Shown: positions 7,915 to 18,812, counted from the stretch's first letter. The stretch is DNA of 64,000 nt from Sva-07 sp963752815 (GCA_963752815.1 CAVVZI010000015.1:1488001-1552000); one strand, 5' to 3'. The notes: generated by a model from the sequence alone, not told the origin. Made by a program: numbers and translations.

Positions 7915-8820
7915 TCAGTCGGTGAAGTTCTCGTCGAGGGCCACGACGTCGGGCAGACCGACGATGTCGGTGAATGCGCCGAACGACATCAGTTCGTCGA
8001 CGAACGGCGCCGGGGTACCCGCTTCCTTGAGCTGGCGGAGGAACCGTTGCATGGCCGCGGTCGCGGCGAGCAGTGTGCCGATCGGCATGATGATCAGGGC
8101 GAAGCCGAGCGTGGCGATCTCGTCGTAGGTCAGCGGTGGGGTCTTGCCGCCTTCGGCCCAGTTGAAGAGCAGGGGCAACCCGGAGAACTCGGTCGCCACG
8201 CGCTCGATCTCGTCCTCGCCGACCAGCGCCTCGACGAACAAGATGTCGGCGCCGGCGTCGGCGAATGCGCTCGCCCGCCGCAACGCCTCGTCGAGGCCAT
8301 GGGTCGCCCGCGAGTCCGTGCGGGCGATCACGAGGAACTCGGCGCTGTTGCGGGCGGCGACGGCAGCGCGGATCTTGGCCGTCATCGACGCGGTGTCGAC
8401 CACCTGCTTGTTCTCCATGTGGCCGCACCGCTTCGGCATCACCTGGTCTTCGATGTGGAGCGCGGCGACGCCCGCTCGCTCGTACTCGCGCACGGTGCGG
8501 ATCACGTTGATCGGGTTGCCGTAGCCCGTGTCGGCATCGGCGATCAGCGGCACCGTGATCGTCGCCGTGATCCGCCGTGCGTTGTCGACCATCTCGGCCA
8601 GTCCGAGCAGGCCGACGTCGGGCCGTCCGAGCAGTGAAGCGGTGGTGCCGAATCCCGTCATGTAGACGGCGTCGAAACCAGCCTGCTCGACGAGGCGGGC
8701 GCTGAGCGCGTCGTAACAGCCGGGGGCGACGAGCGGCTGGCGGTCGCTGATCGCTCGATCGAGGAGCGCCGGCAGCGACAGCGAGGTTGTGGGCGCGGCG
8801 TGACCAAGGAAGTCGGACAT
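7915..8820 (-). CDS. Isocitrate lyase/PEP mutase superfamily protein (methylisocitrate-lyase-like)
   Basis: 301 residues, TIM-barrel ICL/PEPM family. Seen: substrate loop APGCYDALSARL (32-43), metal-binding DADTGYGN (95-102), HIEDQ, and the catalytic PKRCGH (129-134) with Cys132 characteristic of C-C lyases rather than PEP mutases. Best guess is a 2-methylisocitrate or dimethylmalate-type lyase, but there are no prp neighbours to fix the substrate. A TACTGT box sits 9 nt upstream of the ATG on the minus strand. Confidence 0.82.
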   Translation of the reverse strand: MSDFLGHAAPTTSLSLPALLDRAISDRQPLVAPGCYDALSARLVEQAGFDAVYMTGFGTTASLLGRPDVGLLGLAEMVDNARRITATITVPLIADADTGYGNPINVIRTVREYERAGVAALHIEDQVMPKRCGHMENKQVVDTASMTAKIRAAVAARNSAEFLVIARTDSRATHGLDEALRRASAFADAGADILFVEALVGEDEIERVATEFSGLPLLFNWAEGGKTPPLTYDEIATLGFALIIMPIGTLLAATAAMQRFLRQLKEAGTPAPFVDELMSFGAFTDIVGLPDVVALDENFTD

Positions 8821-8880
8821 CGAGAGTCGACAGTAGATGGCTGACGAACTCCACCGTCATCTCGGCCGGCGACCCACCCG

Positions 8881-8911
8881 GCGCGCGCCCGGACCCGACC
8901 CGCTGGCGCGC
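8881..8911 (+). repeat. 31-bp hairpin element, GCGCGCCA-arm type, divergent copy
   Basis: Core CCGGACCCGACCCGC (8889-8903), right arm TGGCGCGC (8904-8911), left arm GCGCGCGC matching 6 of 8 positions. Same unit as at 9397 and 24456. Confidence 0.6.
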
Positions 8912-8933
8912 GTGTCTCACGGTCGTGATCGGA

Positions 8934-9380
8934 TCAGGAAGGATCGGGCGCCACGAAGATGCAGAACGGGTGGCCCGCCGGGTCGGCGAACACGTAGAGC
9001 GGTTCGTCCGGGTTGAGCGACCGGTCCTCGAGTTCGGTCGCGCCGAGTGCGAGCGCCCGCTCGTGTTGCCGGGCGAGTTCGTCGACGTCGGCCACGGTCA
9101 TGTCGAGATGCAGCTGTTGCGGCACGATCGGTTCCGGCCATGTGGCCGCGGGCAGCTCGTCGACGTGTTGGATCGCCAGGCGCGCGGTGCCGCTCGGATC
9201 GCGGAGCACGAGCCATTCGTCGCCGCGCCGATCGGGTTCGCCGCTCGGTGGCGGCTCGTAGCCCGGCCAGTACTCGTAGCCGAGCAGCAGGCGGTAGAAC
9301 TCGCCGAGAGCGCGCGCGTCGGTCGCGTCCAGCACCACCGCGCGGAGCGTTGGAAACGTGTCCGGCACGGTCTCGATCAT
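8934..9380 (-). CDS. VOC family protein
   Basis: 148 residues: LRAVVLDATDARALGEFY at the N-terminus, EYWPGYEPP, QLHLDMTVADVDELARQHERAL and the C-terminal VFADPAGHPFCIF, all typical of vicinal-oxygen-chelate proteins in the actinobacterial glyoxalase-like subgroup. Start ATG 9380 is the first in-frame start giving the canonical N-terminus; the frame extends further upstream but through the antisense of argS. Divergent from argS; a 31-bp hairpin element lies between them. Confidence 0.8.
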   Translation of the reverse strand: MIETVPDTFPTLRAVVLDATDARALGEFYRLLLGYEYWPGYEPPPSGEPDRRGDEWLVLRDPSGTARLAIQHVDELPAATWPEPIVPQQLHLDMTVADVDELARQHERALALGATELEDRSLNPDEPLYVFADPAGHPFCIFVAPDPS

Positions 9381-9396
9381 CGCGCTCGACGACCGA

Positions 9397-9427
9397 GCGC
9401 GCCACCGGACCCGACCCCCTGGCGCGC
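9397..9427 (+). repeat. 31-bp hairpin element, GCGCGCCA-arm type
   Basis: GCGCGCCA (9397-9404), core CCGGACCCGACCCCC, TGGCGCGC (9420-9427). Identical over 31 bp to the copy at 24456-24486. It lies between divergent genes (VOC and argS), so it is not simply a terminator. Confidence 0.75.
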
Positions 9428-9504
9428 GTCCGGGCGAGCCGGCCGTGGCCAATGCGGCAATGGGCGGTCGGTTCCGGGACGATTTCCGGAAGAATGGCGT
9501 CCCC

Positions 9505-11238
<1,734 letters not shown>

Positions 11239-11243
11239 GTCGA

Positions 11244-11349
11244 GCGATGAGCCAAACCCCCGCATACGGTGCCTTCGCTCATCGCTCGGCCGGCGCGGCG
11301 CGCGGCGATGAGCCAAACCCCCGCATACGGTGCCTTCGCTCATCGCTCG
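11244..11349 (+). repeat. Tandem pair of identical 45-bp hairpin repeats between argS and lysA
   Basis: Copies at 11244-11288 and 11305-11349 are identical over 45 bp and separated by 16 bp. Each carries an inverted repeat (GCGATGAGC / GCTCATCGC, extended to 12 bp with CGA/TCG in the first copy) around a 24-nt loop containing CAAACCCCCGCATACGG. Position after the argS stop suggests terminators or processing signals; the loop identity suggests recent duplication. Confidence 0.75.
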
Positions 11350-11365
11350 CGGGGCGGTCGGGGCG

Positions 11366-12644
11366 TTGAGCGCGATCCCACGGCGGTTGCTGTCGGACAC
11401 GGCGTCGGTCGGTCCGGACGGCGCGCTGTCGGTCGGGGGGTGTGCGGTCGCCGACCTCGCCGCCGACTTCGGGACACCGTTGTTCGTGTACGACGAGGCG
11501 CACCTGCGCTCCCGCTGCCAGGAGGCGGTGGCTGCGTTCGGTCATCAGCGCGTGATCTACGCGACGAAAGCGTTCCTGTGCACGGCGATGGCCCGGCTCG
11601 CGTACGACGAGGGGCTGTTGCTCGACGTCGCCTCCGGAGGGGAACTCCACGTCGCGCTGGCCGCCGGTGTCCCGGCCGGAGCGTGTGCCCTGCACGGCAA
11701 CAACAAGTCGCTGGCCGAGCTGGGGATGGCGATCGCCGCCGGCGTGCGCCACATCGTGGTCGATTCGTTCGACGAACTCGATCGCCTCGACGCGCTCGCC
11801 GCGTCGGGTGCCGGACCGACGCCCAAGGTCCTGTTGCGGATCACGCCGGGCGTCCACGCCCACACGCACGAGTTCATCGCCACCGGGCAGGACGACTCGA
11901 AGTTCGGGTTCAACCTCGGCAACGGCGATGCGCTGCGGGCGGTCGACCGGGCCCGGCGATCGTCGTCGGTCGAACTGGTGGGGCTGCACTGCCACATCGG
12001 CTCGAACGTGTTCGAGGCGTCGTCGTTCGCCAAGGCGGCCGAGGTCATGGCCGACTTCGCCGTGCCCCTCGATCTTGCCGAGCTGGTGCTCGGCGGCGGC
12101 CTCGGTGTGGCGTACGTGGAGAGCGAGGAAGCGCCGACGATCACGCAGTGGGGCAACGTGTTGCTCGACGCGTGCGACGCACTCGGCGTGCGTTCGAACG
12201 TGAGTGTCGAACCCGGCCGGTCCATCGTGGCGGCCGCGGCGATGACCGTCTACACGGTCGGCACGATCAAGGAGATCCCCGGCGTGCGCACCTACGTCGC
12301 GGTCGACGGCGGGATGAGCGACAACCCGCGGCCCGTGCTCTACGGGTCGGGCTACGAGTCGTTCCTGCCGCGTTCGGTCGACGCCGAACGCACGCTCGAC
12401 GGCCCGGCTCGTCGGCAAGCACTGCGAATCGGGCGACGTGCTCTCGTTCGAGGCACGGCTCCCCGCCGACATCGCCGTGGGTGATCTCCTCGCCATGCCG
12501 GTCACCGGTGCGTACGGCCACTCGATGGGGTCGAACTACAACAAGATCACGCGTCCGCCGGTGGTGTTCGTGGCCGACGGCCGCGCCCGGCTCGTCGTGC
12601 GCCGTGAAACCTTCGACGACCTCCTCGCCACCGACGTCGGCTGA
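11366..12644 (+). pseudogene. lysA: lysA, diaminopimelate decarboxylase, one frameshift
   Basis: PLP-dependent fold-III decarboxylase making lysine from meso-diaminopimelate. Seen: VIYATKAFLC with the PLP lysine, DVASGGELHVAL, LHGNNKS, HCHIGSN, VLGGGLGVAY, SVEPGRSIV and, after a +1 frame change near 12401, LVGKHCESGDVL, GAYGHSMGSNYN and the final strand VVFVADGRARLVVRRET. Deleting one G in the GACGG at about 12399-12402 joins both halves. The start is uncertain: TTG 11366 gives MSAIPRRLL..., while GTG 11330 lies inside the upstream repeat. It follows argS as in most actinobacteria. Confidence 0.88.
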
Positions 12645-12686
12645 CCGACCCTCCGGCAACCTCCTCCAACAACCCCCTCCAATCCC

Positions 12687-12738
12687 CGTTTGCGTCAGGA
12701 TTTCTGCGGACCGGTCCGCAGAAATCCCGACGCAAACG
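12687..12738 (+). terminator. 52-bp near-perfect palindrome after lysA
   Basis: Two 26-nt halves meeting at GACCGGTC; only one A-C mismatch in the stem. It sits between the lysA stop and the PemK-like gene. A second copy with compensatory changes is at 31648-31699. No T-run. Confidence 0.65.
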
Positions 12739-12744
12739 AGGGTT

Positions 12745-12750
12745 TAGGCT
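12745..12750 (+). promoter_or_regulatory. -10 box for PemK-like gene, leaderless type
   Basis: TAGGCT ending 8 nt before ATG 12759; no Shine-Dalgarno. Confidence 0.45.
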
Positions 12751-12758
12751 GCGGCGGC

Positions 12759-13271
12759 ATGGCGAGCGTGATCGGTCGAGTCGGGTCGTCGCTGCGCCGG
12801 ACGTTCTCCCGGGCGACGACCGGCGCGCCGAAGATTCCCCCGCCACCGCACCGCCCGCCGACCCCGCCGGCGCCGACAAGGCCGACGGCGCGTCGCGAGC
12901 CCGGTCGGGTGACCATCGAGTACTCGCCCGAGCCCGACGGCCACGCCGATCCGGGCGAGGTGGTGTGGACGTGGGTGCCCTACGAAGACGACCCGCACCA
13001 GGGCAAGGACCGTCCGGTGGTGATCATCGGACGCGCCGGGCCGAACCTCGCCGGCGTGCCGCTCACGTCGAAGGACCATCACCGTGACGACGAGGTCGCG
13101 GTCGGCGCGGGCGCGTGGGATCGCAGCGGGCGCCCGAGCTTCGCCAAGGTCGATCAGCTGATCACGGTCGACCCGACGGCGGTCCGCCGTGAGGGGTCGG
13201 CGCTCGCCCGTGGACACTTCGACGACGTCGTGGCCGGCGTGGCGCGCTTCCACGACGTACGCGGCCGGTGA
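12759..13271 (+). CDS. PemK/MazF-like (type II toxin fold) protein
   Basis: 170 residues. After a Pro/Arg-rich linker (about residues 25-50) comes a PemK/MazF-like domain: PGEVVWTWVPYED, KDRPVVIIG, VPLTSKDH, SFAKVDQLITVDP and a C-terminal helix. In the toxin family the PGEVVW and KxRPVVII segments frame the RNA-binding groove; many actinobacterial relatives are uncharacterised and may not be toxins. No obvious antitoxin gene precedes it. GTGA overlap with the next gene suggests co-expression with a P-loop kinase. Leaderless-type start. Confidence 0.72.
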   Translation: MASVIGRVGSSLRRTFSRATTGAPKIPPPPHRPPTPPAPTRPTARREPGRVTIEYSPEPDGHADPGEVVWTWVPYEDDPHQGKDRPVVIIGRAGPNLAGVPLTSKDHHRDDEVAVGAGAWDRSGRPSFAKVDQLITVDPTAVRREGSALARGHFDDVVAGVARFHDVRGR

Positions 13272-13852
13272 GGCCGGTCGTCGCCGCGATGGAGGGCGGT
13301 ACGCCGGGCTCGCTGCTGATCGTGTCGGGTCCACCGGGCGCGGGGAAGTCGACCGTTGCCGCGCTGCTCGCCGCCGCCTCGTCGCCGAGCGTGCTCGTGG
13401 AGGGTGACGCGTTCTTCGCCTTCCTCGCGTCGGGGGCGATCGCGCCCTGGCTGCCGGAGTCACACGCCCAGAACACGGTCGTCACCGAGGTGGCCGCGGC
13501 CGCGACCGGACGGTTCGCCCGCCACGGGTACCACACGGTCTACGACGGTGTGGTCGGTCCGTGGTTCCTCGACGAGTTCGTCGAGGCGACCGGGATCGGT
13601 GAACTCGTCGACTACGTCATCCTGCTCCCGTCGGTCGAGCGCGCCGTCGACCGCGTGCGCACGCGTGCCGACCACACGTTCGCCGACGAGGCAGCAGCGC
13701 GTCACATGCACTCGCAGTTCGAGGCGGCCGTCGATTCCGGCGGGATCGATCGCCGTCACGTCGTCGACAACGATGGCGGACCGCCGGACGAGACCGCGGC
13801 GATCGTCATCGCCCGCCAGCGGGAGGGACTGCTGCGCGTGCGTGCAGGGTGA
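13268..13852 (+). CDS. P-loop kinase-like protein (AAA_33/zeta-toxin-like fold)
   Basis: 194 residues beginning with a GTG that overlaps the preceding stop. Walker A GPPGAGKS at 21-28, then VLVEGDAFFAF with the Asp typical of phosphotransferases of the chloramphenicol phosphotransferase/zeta/AAA_33 group, a lid-like helix with RTRADHTF, and a C-terminal helix. Probably a small-molecule or nucleotide-sugar kinase; substrate unknown. Its pairing with a PemK-like protein is notable because zeta-type kinases are also toxins, but no epsilon-like antitoxin is seen. Confidence 0.7.
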   Translation: MRPVVAAMEGGTPGSLLIVSGPPGAGKSTVAALLAAASSPSVLVEGDAFFAFLASGAIAPWLPESHAQNTVVTEVAAAATGRFARHGYHTVYDGVVGPWFLDEFVEATGIGELVDYVILLPSVERAVDRVRTRADHTFADEAAARHMHSQFEAAVDSGGIDRRHVVDNDGGPPDETAAIVIARQREGLLRVRAG

Positions 13853-13897
13853 CACACGGCTCGGTCTGCCGCGGGTCATCCGCGCCGGTCGGACGGC

Positions 13898-13903
13898 TAG
13901 TTT
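13898..13903 (+). promoter_or_regulatory. -10 box for ABC ATPase gene, leaderless type
   Basis: TAGTTT ending 7 nt before ATG 13911. Confidence 0.4.
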
Positions 13904-13910
13904 CGACGGG

Positions 13911-14825
13911 ATGCTCGAGGTGTCCGGGATCTCGAAGCGATTCGGGGCGACGGTCGCGTTGGACGATGTGTCGCTCACCGTGCGCGAGGGCGAGATCCTC
14001 GGCTTCCTGGGCCCGAACGGCTCGGGGAAGACCACGACGATGCGCTCGATCATGGGCCTCATCGCGGTCGATGCCGGTCGCGTCACCTGGCGAGCGCGAC
14101 CGGTCGACACCGAGGTCCGTCACCGGTTCGGCTACATGCCCGCCGAGCGCGGGATGTACCCGAAGATGCACGTTCGTGAGCAGCTCGTCTACTTCGCCCG
14201 GCTGGCCGGACGCTCGGCGGCAGAGGCGGGCGCGGCCGCCGACGGTTGGCTCGACCGGCTGGGGCTCGGCGACCGGGCGAACGACGAGGTGCAGGCCCTG
14301 TCGAGCGGGAACCAACAGCGCGTGCAACTCGCCATCGCGCTCGTGCACGACCCGGACCTGCTGATCCTCGACGAGCCGTTCTCCGGCCTCGATCCGATCG
14401 CCGTCGAGACGATGAAGGCGATGCTCCTCGAGCAGGTCGGACGCGGAGCGGCCGTGTTGTTCAGCAGCCATCAACTCGACCTCGTCAGCGACATCTGCCG
14501 CGACGTCGTGATCGTCGACCGAGGCCGTGTGGTGCTCGACGGGGACGTGGCCGCCATCCGGGAGCGGTCGCCCGTGCGCGACGTGACCGTGAAGTTCGCC
14601 GCCCCGAGACCGTCCTCCCCGAACGGGTCCTGTCCGGACGGCTGGGAGGTCGTCGACGACGGATCGGACGGGTCGGTGCGCCTCCGCGTTCCCGCCTCGA
14701 CCGACCTCGACGAGGTGCTCACGTTCCTGTCACGGACCGGCCGGATCGTCGACCTGTCGTTCGGGCCGCCCGAGCTGTCGGAAGTGTTCCGCCGCTCGGT
14801 CGGCCGTGCGGAGGAATCGCTGTGA
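13911..14825 (+). CDS. ABC transporter ATP-binding protein
   Basis: 304 residues, cytoplasmic ATPase of an ABC-2-type exporter. Walker A GPNGSGKTT (34-42), signature LSSGNQQ (130-136; Asn replaces the usual Gly of LSGGQ, as in several NatA-like ATPases), Walker B LLILDE (150-155), H-loop His187. The about 80-residue C-terminal extension is common to this subgroup. Its stop overlaps the GTG of the permease gene (GTGA). Closest in layout to NatA/YhaQ-type sodium or drug exporters (inferred). Confidence 0.88.
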   Translation: MLEVSGISKRFGATVALDDVSLTVREGEILGFLGPNGSGKTTTMRSIMGLIAVDAGRVTWRARPVDTEVRHRFGYMPAERGMYPKMHVREQLVYFARLAGRSAAEAGAAADGWLDRLGLGDRANDEVQALSSGNQQRVQLAIALVHDPDLLILDEPFSGLDPIAVETMKAMLLEQVGRGAAVLFSSHQLDLVSDICRDVVIVDRGRVVLDGDVAAIRERSPVRDVTVKFAAPRPSSPNGSCPDGWEVVDDGSDGSVRLRVPASTDLDEVLTFLSRTGRIVDLSFGPPELSEVFRRSVGRAEESL

Positions 14826-16010
14826 GCACATCGCCCGTCGCCCTCGCCTCGGCCCGCGAAGTCCGCACCCGGCTGCGGCGGCCGTCGTTCTTCGTGTTCA
14901 CCGGCCTGCTCGTCGTCGCCATCCTCGCTTCCGGCATCCTCGCCCGCGTCCTCAACGACGACTCCCGGCCGTCGTACGACGTCGGCACCGTCGGCACGAT
15001 TCCCGAACTGTTCGGCCCGGCGCTCGACGTCAGTTCCGGGCAGGCCGACATCACCGTCGTTGTCCGACTCGTTCGACGACCCCGCCGCCGCGGCGCAGGC
15101 ACTCGAGGACGGCACGATCGACGCGCTGGTCGACGGCGACGACGAATCGGTCACGTGGAACCACAGCGAGAGCGACACGCTCGCGCCCGTGCTCGACCAG
15201 TCGTGGCGCACCGCACAGGCGGCCGACGCGGCGACCTCGGCCGGTCTCGACGACGCACAGGTGGTCGCGATCCTCGACCCGCCACCGTTGCAGTCCGACG
15301 TGCTCGATCCCGACGACGAGCCGGGCGTCGGCCTGCTGGTCGGATTCGCCAGCGCCGTCCTGCTCTTCATCTCGATCACGAACTTCGGGAGCTATGTCCT
15401 GAACGGCGTGGTGGAGGAGAAGAGCACCGGTGTGGTCGAGGTGCTGCTGTCACACGTGCGGGCGCACCAACTCCTCGCCGGCAAGGTGCTCGGCGTCGGT
15501 GCCGTGGCGCTCCTGCAGTTCAGCGCGGCGGTACTCGCGGGACTGGTGTCGCTGCGCATCTCGGGGATCACGGTGCCGTCCGAGTTGTGGGTGGGACTCC
15601 CGTCGACGATCGGATGGTTCATCGGCGGGTTCCTGCTCTACAGCACGCTGTTCGCGCTGGCGGGGTCGTTCGTGTCGCGGGTGGAGGATGCCCAGGGGGC
15701 GGCCGCCCCGATCACGATGGCATTCACGATGGGGTACATCCTCGTCTTCGCCTTCGGCAGCGACCCGTCCGGGACGCCGGCACGCATCCTGTCGATCCTG
15801 CCGCCGTTCGCCCCGCTGCTGATGCCGTTGCGGATGGTGACCGGTGCGGCATCGATCGTCGAGATCGTGATCGCCGCCGTGCTCCTCGCCCTGGCCGTGT
15901 GGGGGATGATCCGTCTCGCCGGATCGGTGTACTCGCGCACCCTCCTGCACCGCGGCAGCCGCCTCACGTGGCGCCAGGCCTTCCACCGCCAGACGACCAC
16001 GACCACCTGA
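14822..16010 (+). pseudogene. ABC-2 type transporter permease (NatB-like), one frameshift
   Basis: Membrane partner of the preceding ATPase. The N-terminal part (GTG 14822; REVRTRLRRPSFFVFTGLLV, first helix) and the rest (a long extracytoplasmic segment SDSFDDPAAAAQALEDG..., then five helices with NGVVEEKSTGVVEVLLS and FALAGSFVSRVEDAQ) are in adjacent frames. One extra T at 15060-15061 (GTTG for GTG) accounts for it and gives a protein of normal NatB/YhaP length. I regard the gene as probably functional with a sequence error; a genuine null allele is the alternative. Confidence 0.8.
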
Positions 16011-16046
16011 TCGGAACTGGTATCGGGGAGGGGTGGGGGTGTCCCG

Positions 16047-16052
16047 TAGCCT
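16047..16052 (+). promoter_or_regulatory. -10 box for hom, leaderless type
   Basis: TAGCCT ending 7 nt before GTG 16060; used to choose that start. Confidence 0.45.
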
Positions 16053-16059
16053 GCGTGCC

Positions 16060-17415
16060 GTGACGAACCCAGCAGGCGTGACGAACCAACCCGGAGCCGG
16101 CGCGGCGGGAACGGCGACGCGCACGGTCAGGATCGGCGTGCTCGGGTGCGGGAACGTCGGCGGATCGTTCGTCGAACTCGTCCGGGCCCAGCAGGCCTCG
16201 GTCGAACAGCGGACCGGGCTGCGGCTCGAGATCACTCGCATCGCCGTACGCAACCTGTCGGCCCAACGCGATGTCGATGTCGACGAGAGTCTGCTGACCC
16301 GTGATGCGCACGGTGTGGTGAGCGATCCCGACGTCGACCTCGTCGTCGAGGCGATCGGGGGTATCGAGCCGGCGCGCAGCCTGATCCTCGAAGCGCTCGC
16401 CGCCGGCAAGCCCGTCGTGACGGCGAACAAGGAACTGCTCGCCAACGTCGGCGCCGAGCTCTACGCCGCTGCCGACGCCGCCGGCCGCGACCTGCTGTTC
16501 GAAGCGGCGGTCGCCGGCGGGATCCCGATCATGCGGGCCCTCCGGGAGAGCCTCCACGGCGAGCCCGTGCGCCGCGTGCTCGGCATCATCAACGGCACGA
16601 CCAACTTCATCCTCACCCGGATGACCGACGCCGTCGTCGCCGGCGGTGAGGCCGACTACGCCACCGCGCTGAGCGAGGCCCAGCAACTCGGCTACGCCGA
16701 GCGCGACCCGACGGCCGACGTCGAGGGGTTCGACGCCGGGGCCAAGGCGGCGATCATCGCCACGGTCGCGTTCGGCGCCAAGGTGGTGGCCGGCGACGTG
16801 TACCACGAGGGCATCAGCAGGATCACCGCGTCGGAGATCGCCATCGCCCACCGCCTCGGCTACGTGGTGAAGTTGCTCGGCATCGTCGAGCGGACGGCCG
16901 ACAGCGACGAGATCAGCGTGCGCGTCCACCCCACGATGGTGCCGCGCGACCACCCGCTCGCCGCCGTGCGCGACAGCTTCAACGCGGTGTTCGTCGAGGG
17001 CGACTTCGTCGACTCGCTGATGTTCTACGGCCGTGGCGCCGGTGGGGCGCCGACCGCCAGTGCGGTGTTCGGTGATGTCGTCGACGCTGCCCGCAACCTG
17101 CGCACCGGCACGCACGGATCGCTCGGCAGGCTCACGACGGCGACCGTCCGCCCGATCGACGAGACCCGCGCCGAGTACCTCCTCGGCCTCGACGTGGCCG
17201 ATCGCCCGGGCGTGCTCCACGCGGTCACCGGCGTGTTCGCCGCGCACGACGTGTCGATCCGCGTCGCCGAGCAGGAAGGCAACGGACCCGACGCCCGGCT
17301 CGTGTTCATCACCCACGAGGCGCGCGAAGCCGATGTCCAGGCCACCGTCCGCGCGCTGCGCGAGCTCGACGTCGTGCGCAACGTCGGCGGCCTGCTGCGT
17401 GTGATCGGCGACTGA
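16060..17415 (+). CDS. hom: Homoserine dehydrogenase
   Basis: 451 residues. Reduces aspartate semialdehyde to homoserine, a committed step to threonine and methionine. N-terminal Rossmann GVLGCGNVGG, VVEAIGG, VTANKELLA, catalytic domain FEAAVAGGIPIMRAL, GIINGTTNFIL and YAERDPTADVEGFDAGAK, then a C-terminal ACT domain from about residue 375 (YLLGLDVADRPGVLHAV) for feedback control by threonine. An in-frame GTG at 16039 is 8 nt from a GGGAGG and is the alternative start. Followed 3 nt later by thrC; thrB is not in the window. Confidence 0.93.
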   Translation: MTNPAGVTNQPGAGAAGTATRTVRIGVLGCGNVGGSFVELVRAQQASVEQRTGLRLEITRIAVRNLSAQRDVDVDESLLTRDAHGVVSDPDVDLVVEAIGGIEPARSLILEALAAGKPVVTANKELLANVGAELYAAADAAGRDLLFEAAVAGGIPIMRALRESLHGEPVRRVLGIINGTTNFILTRMTDAVVAGGEADYATALSEAQQLGYAERDPTADVEGFDAGAKAAIIATVAFGAKVVAGDVYHEGISRITASEIAIAHRLGYVVKLLGIVERTADSDEISVRVHPTMVPRDHPLAAVRDSFNAVFVEGDFVDSLMFYGRGAGGAPTASAVFGDVVDAARNLRTGTHGSLGRLTTATVRPIDETRAEYLLGLDVADRPGVLHAVTGVFAAHDVSIRVAEQEGNGPDARLVFITHEAREADVQATVRALRELDVVRNVGGLLRVIGD

Positions 17416-17418
17416 CCG

Positions 17419-18810
17419 ATGCGGTACGTCTCCACTCGTGGCTCGGCACCGGAGCTGGGATTCAGCGACGTCCTGCTGGCAGGCCTGGCCACGGACGGCG
17501 GGCTGTACGTGCCGGAGGCCTGGCCGACGCTCGCGCCTGCCGGTACCCCGGTCGACGGTCGTCCTCGCACATACGTCGACCGTGCGGTCGAGGTCATGCT
17601 GCCGTTCGTCGAACCGGACCTCGACGAGGCGGCACTGCGGTCGCTGTGCGAGCAGGCGTACTCGACGTTCCGGCACCCGGCGATCACCCCACTCGTCCAG
17701 ATCGACCACCAACTCTGGGTGCAGGAGCTGTTCCACGGACCCACGCTGGCGTTCAAGGACGTCGCGCTCCAGCTCGTCGGAGCGATGTTCGACCGGGTGC
17801 TCGCCGAACGGGGCGAGCGGGTCACGATCGTCGGTGCAACGAGCGGTGACACCGGGTCGGCGGCGATCAACGCGGTCGCCGGGTGTGAACACGTCGACAT
17901 CGTGATCCTCTATCCGCTGGGGCGCACCAGCGACGTGCAACGCCGGCAGATGACGACGGTCGCCCAGCCGAACGCCCACGCCGTCGCGGTGCGGGGCACG
18001 TTCGACGACTGCCAGGACCTGGTGAAGGCGATGTTCAACGACGTCGCGTTCCGGGAGCGCAATCAGCTGTCCGCGGTCAACTCGATCAACTGGGCCCGGG
18101 TGATGGCGCAGATCGTCTACTACGTGGTCGCCGCCGAGACGCTCACCGGCCCGGTCCGCTTCAGCGTGCCGACCGGGAACTTCGGCAACGTGCTGGCGGG
18201 CTGGATCGCCCGCGAGATGGGCGCTCCGATCAGCGACTTCGTGATCGCCTCCAACACGAACGACATCCTCACCCGGTTCGTCGAGTCGGGCGACATGACG
18301 ACGCGTGACGTCCTCCCCACGCTGAGCCCGTCGATGGACATCCAGGTGTCGTCGAACTTCGAGCGGCTGCTGTTCGAGATGAACGGCCGCGACGGTGGCA
18401 TGACCGCCGAACAGCTCGGCCGGTTCCGCGCGACCGGTCGCCTCGACGTCGAGGCCGATCAGCGGGCGCGGTACATCGAGGGCACGTTCCGCGCGGCCGC
18501 CTTCGACGACGCCGCGACGACCGCGGAGATCCGGCGGACGCAGGCCGCGTCGGCGATGGTGCTCGACCCGCACACCGCCACCGGTGTCGCCGCGGCACGG
18601 AAGTTCGCCGACGGATCGGCGGGGCCGATGGTGGCGCTCGCCACCGCCCACCCGGCGAAGTTCCCCGACGCCGTCGAGGCGGCGACCGGCGCACGACCGG
18701 CGCTGCCCGACCACCTCGCCGACCTGTTCGAGCTGCCGGAAGTGACCCACGATGTGGACAACGACCTCGATGCGGTGGAACGGCTCATCGAACAGCTGGT
18801 CGGTCGCTGA
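17419..18810 (+). CDS. thrC: Threonine synthase
   Basis: 463 residues, the longer thrC type (as in E. coli and yeast) that starts MRYVSTRG and ends with a C-terminal extension, not the about 350-aa form usual in mycobacteria. PLP Lys113 lies in LFHGPTLAFKDVALQL; ATSGDTGSAA and VPTGNFGNVLAGW follow. Converts O-phosphohomoserine to threonine. Begins 3 nt after hom, so certainly co-transcribed. The homoserine kinase gene expected in many actinobacterial hom-thrC-thrB operons is missing here. Confidence 0.92.
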   Translation: MRYVSTRGSAPELGFSDVLLAGLATDGGLYVPEAWPTLAPAGTPVDGRPRTYVDRAVEVMLPFVEPDLDEAALRSLCEQAYSTFRHPAITPLVQIDHQLWVQELFHGPTLAFKDVALQLVGAMFDRVLAERGERVTIVGATSGDTGSAAINAVAGCEHVDIVILYPLGRTSDVQRRQMTTVAQPNAHAVAVRGTFDDCQDLVKAMFNDVAFRERNQLSAVNSINWARVMAQIVYYVVAAETLTGPVRFSVPTGNFGNVLAGWIAREMGAPISDFVIASNTNDILTRFVESGDMTTRDVLPTLSPSMDIQVSSNFERLLFEMNGRDGGMTAEQLGRFRATGRLDVEADQRARYIEGTFRAAAFDDAATTAEIRRTQAASAMVLDPHTATGVAAARKFADGSAGPMVALATAHPAKFPDAVEAATGARPALPDHLADLFELPEVTHDVDNDLDAVERLIEQLVGR

Positions 18811-18812
18811 CG

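Noticed and set aside
11239..11365. Lysine riboswitch before lysA
   Set aside because: The region is dominated by two copies of a repeated hairpin and has none of the five-helix lysine aptamer features.
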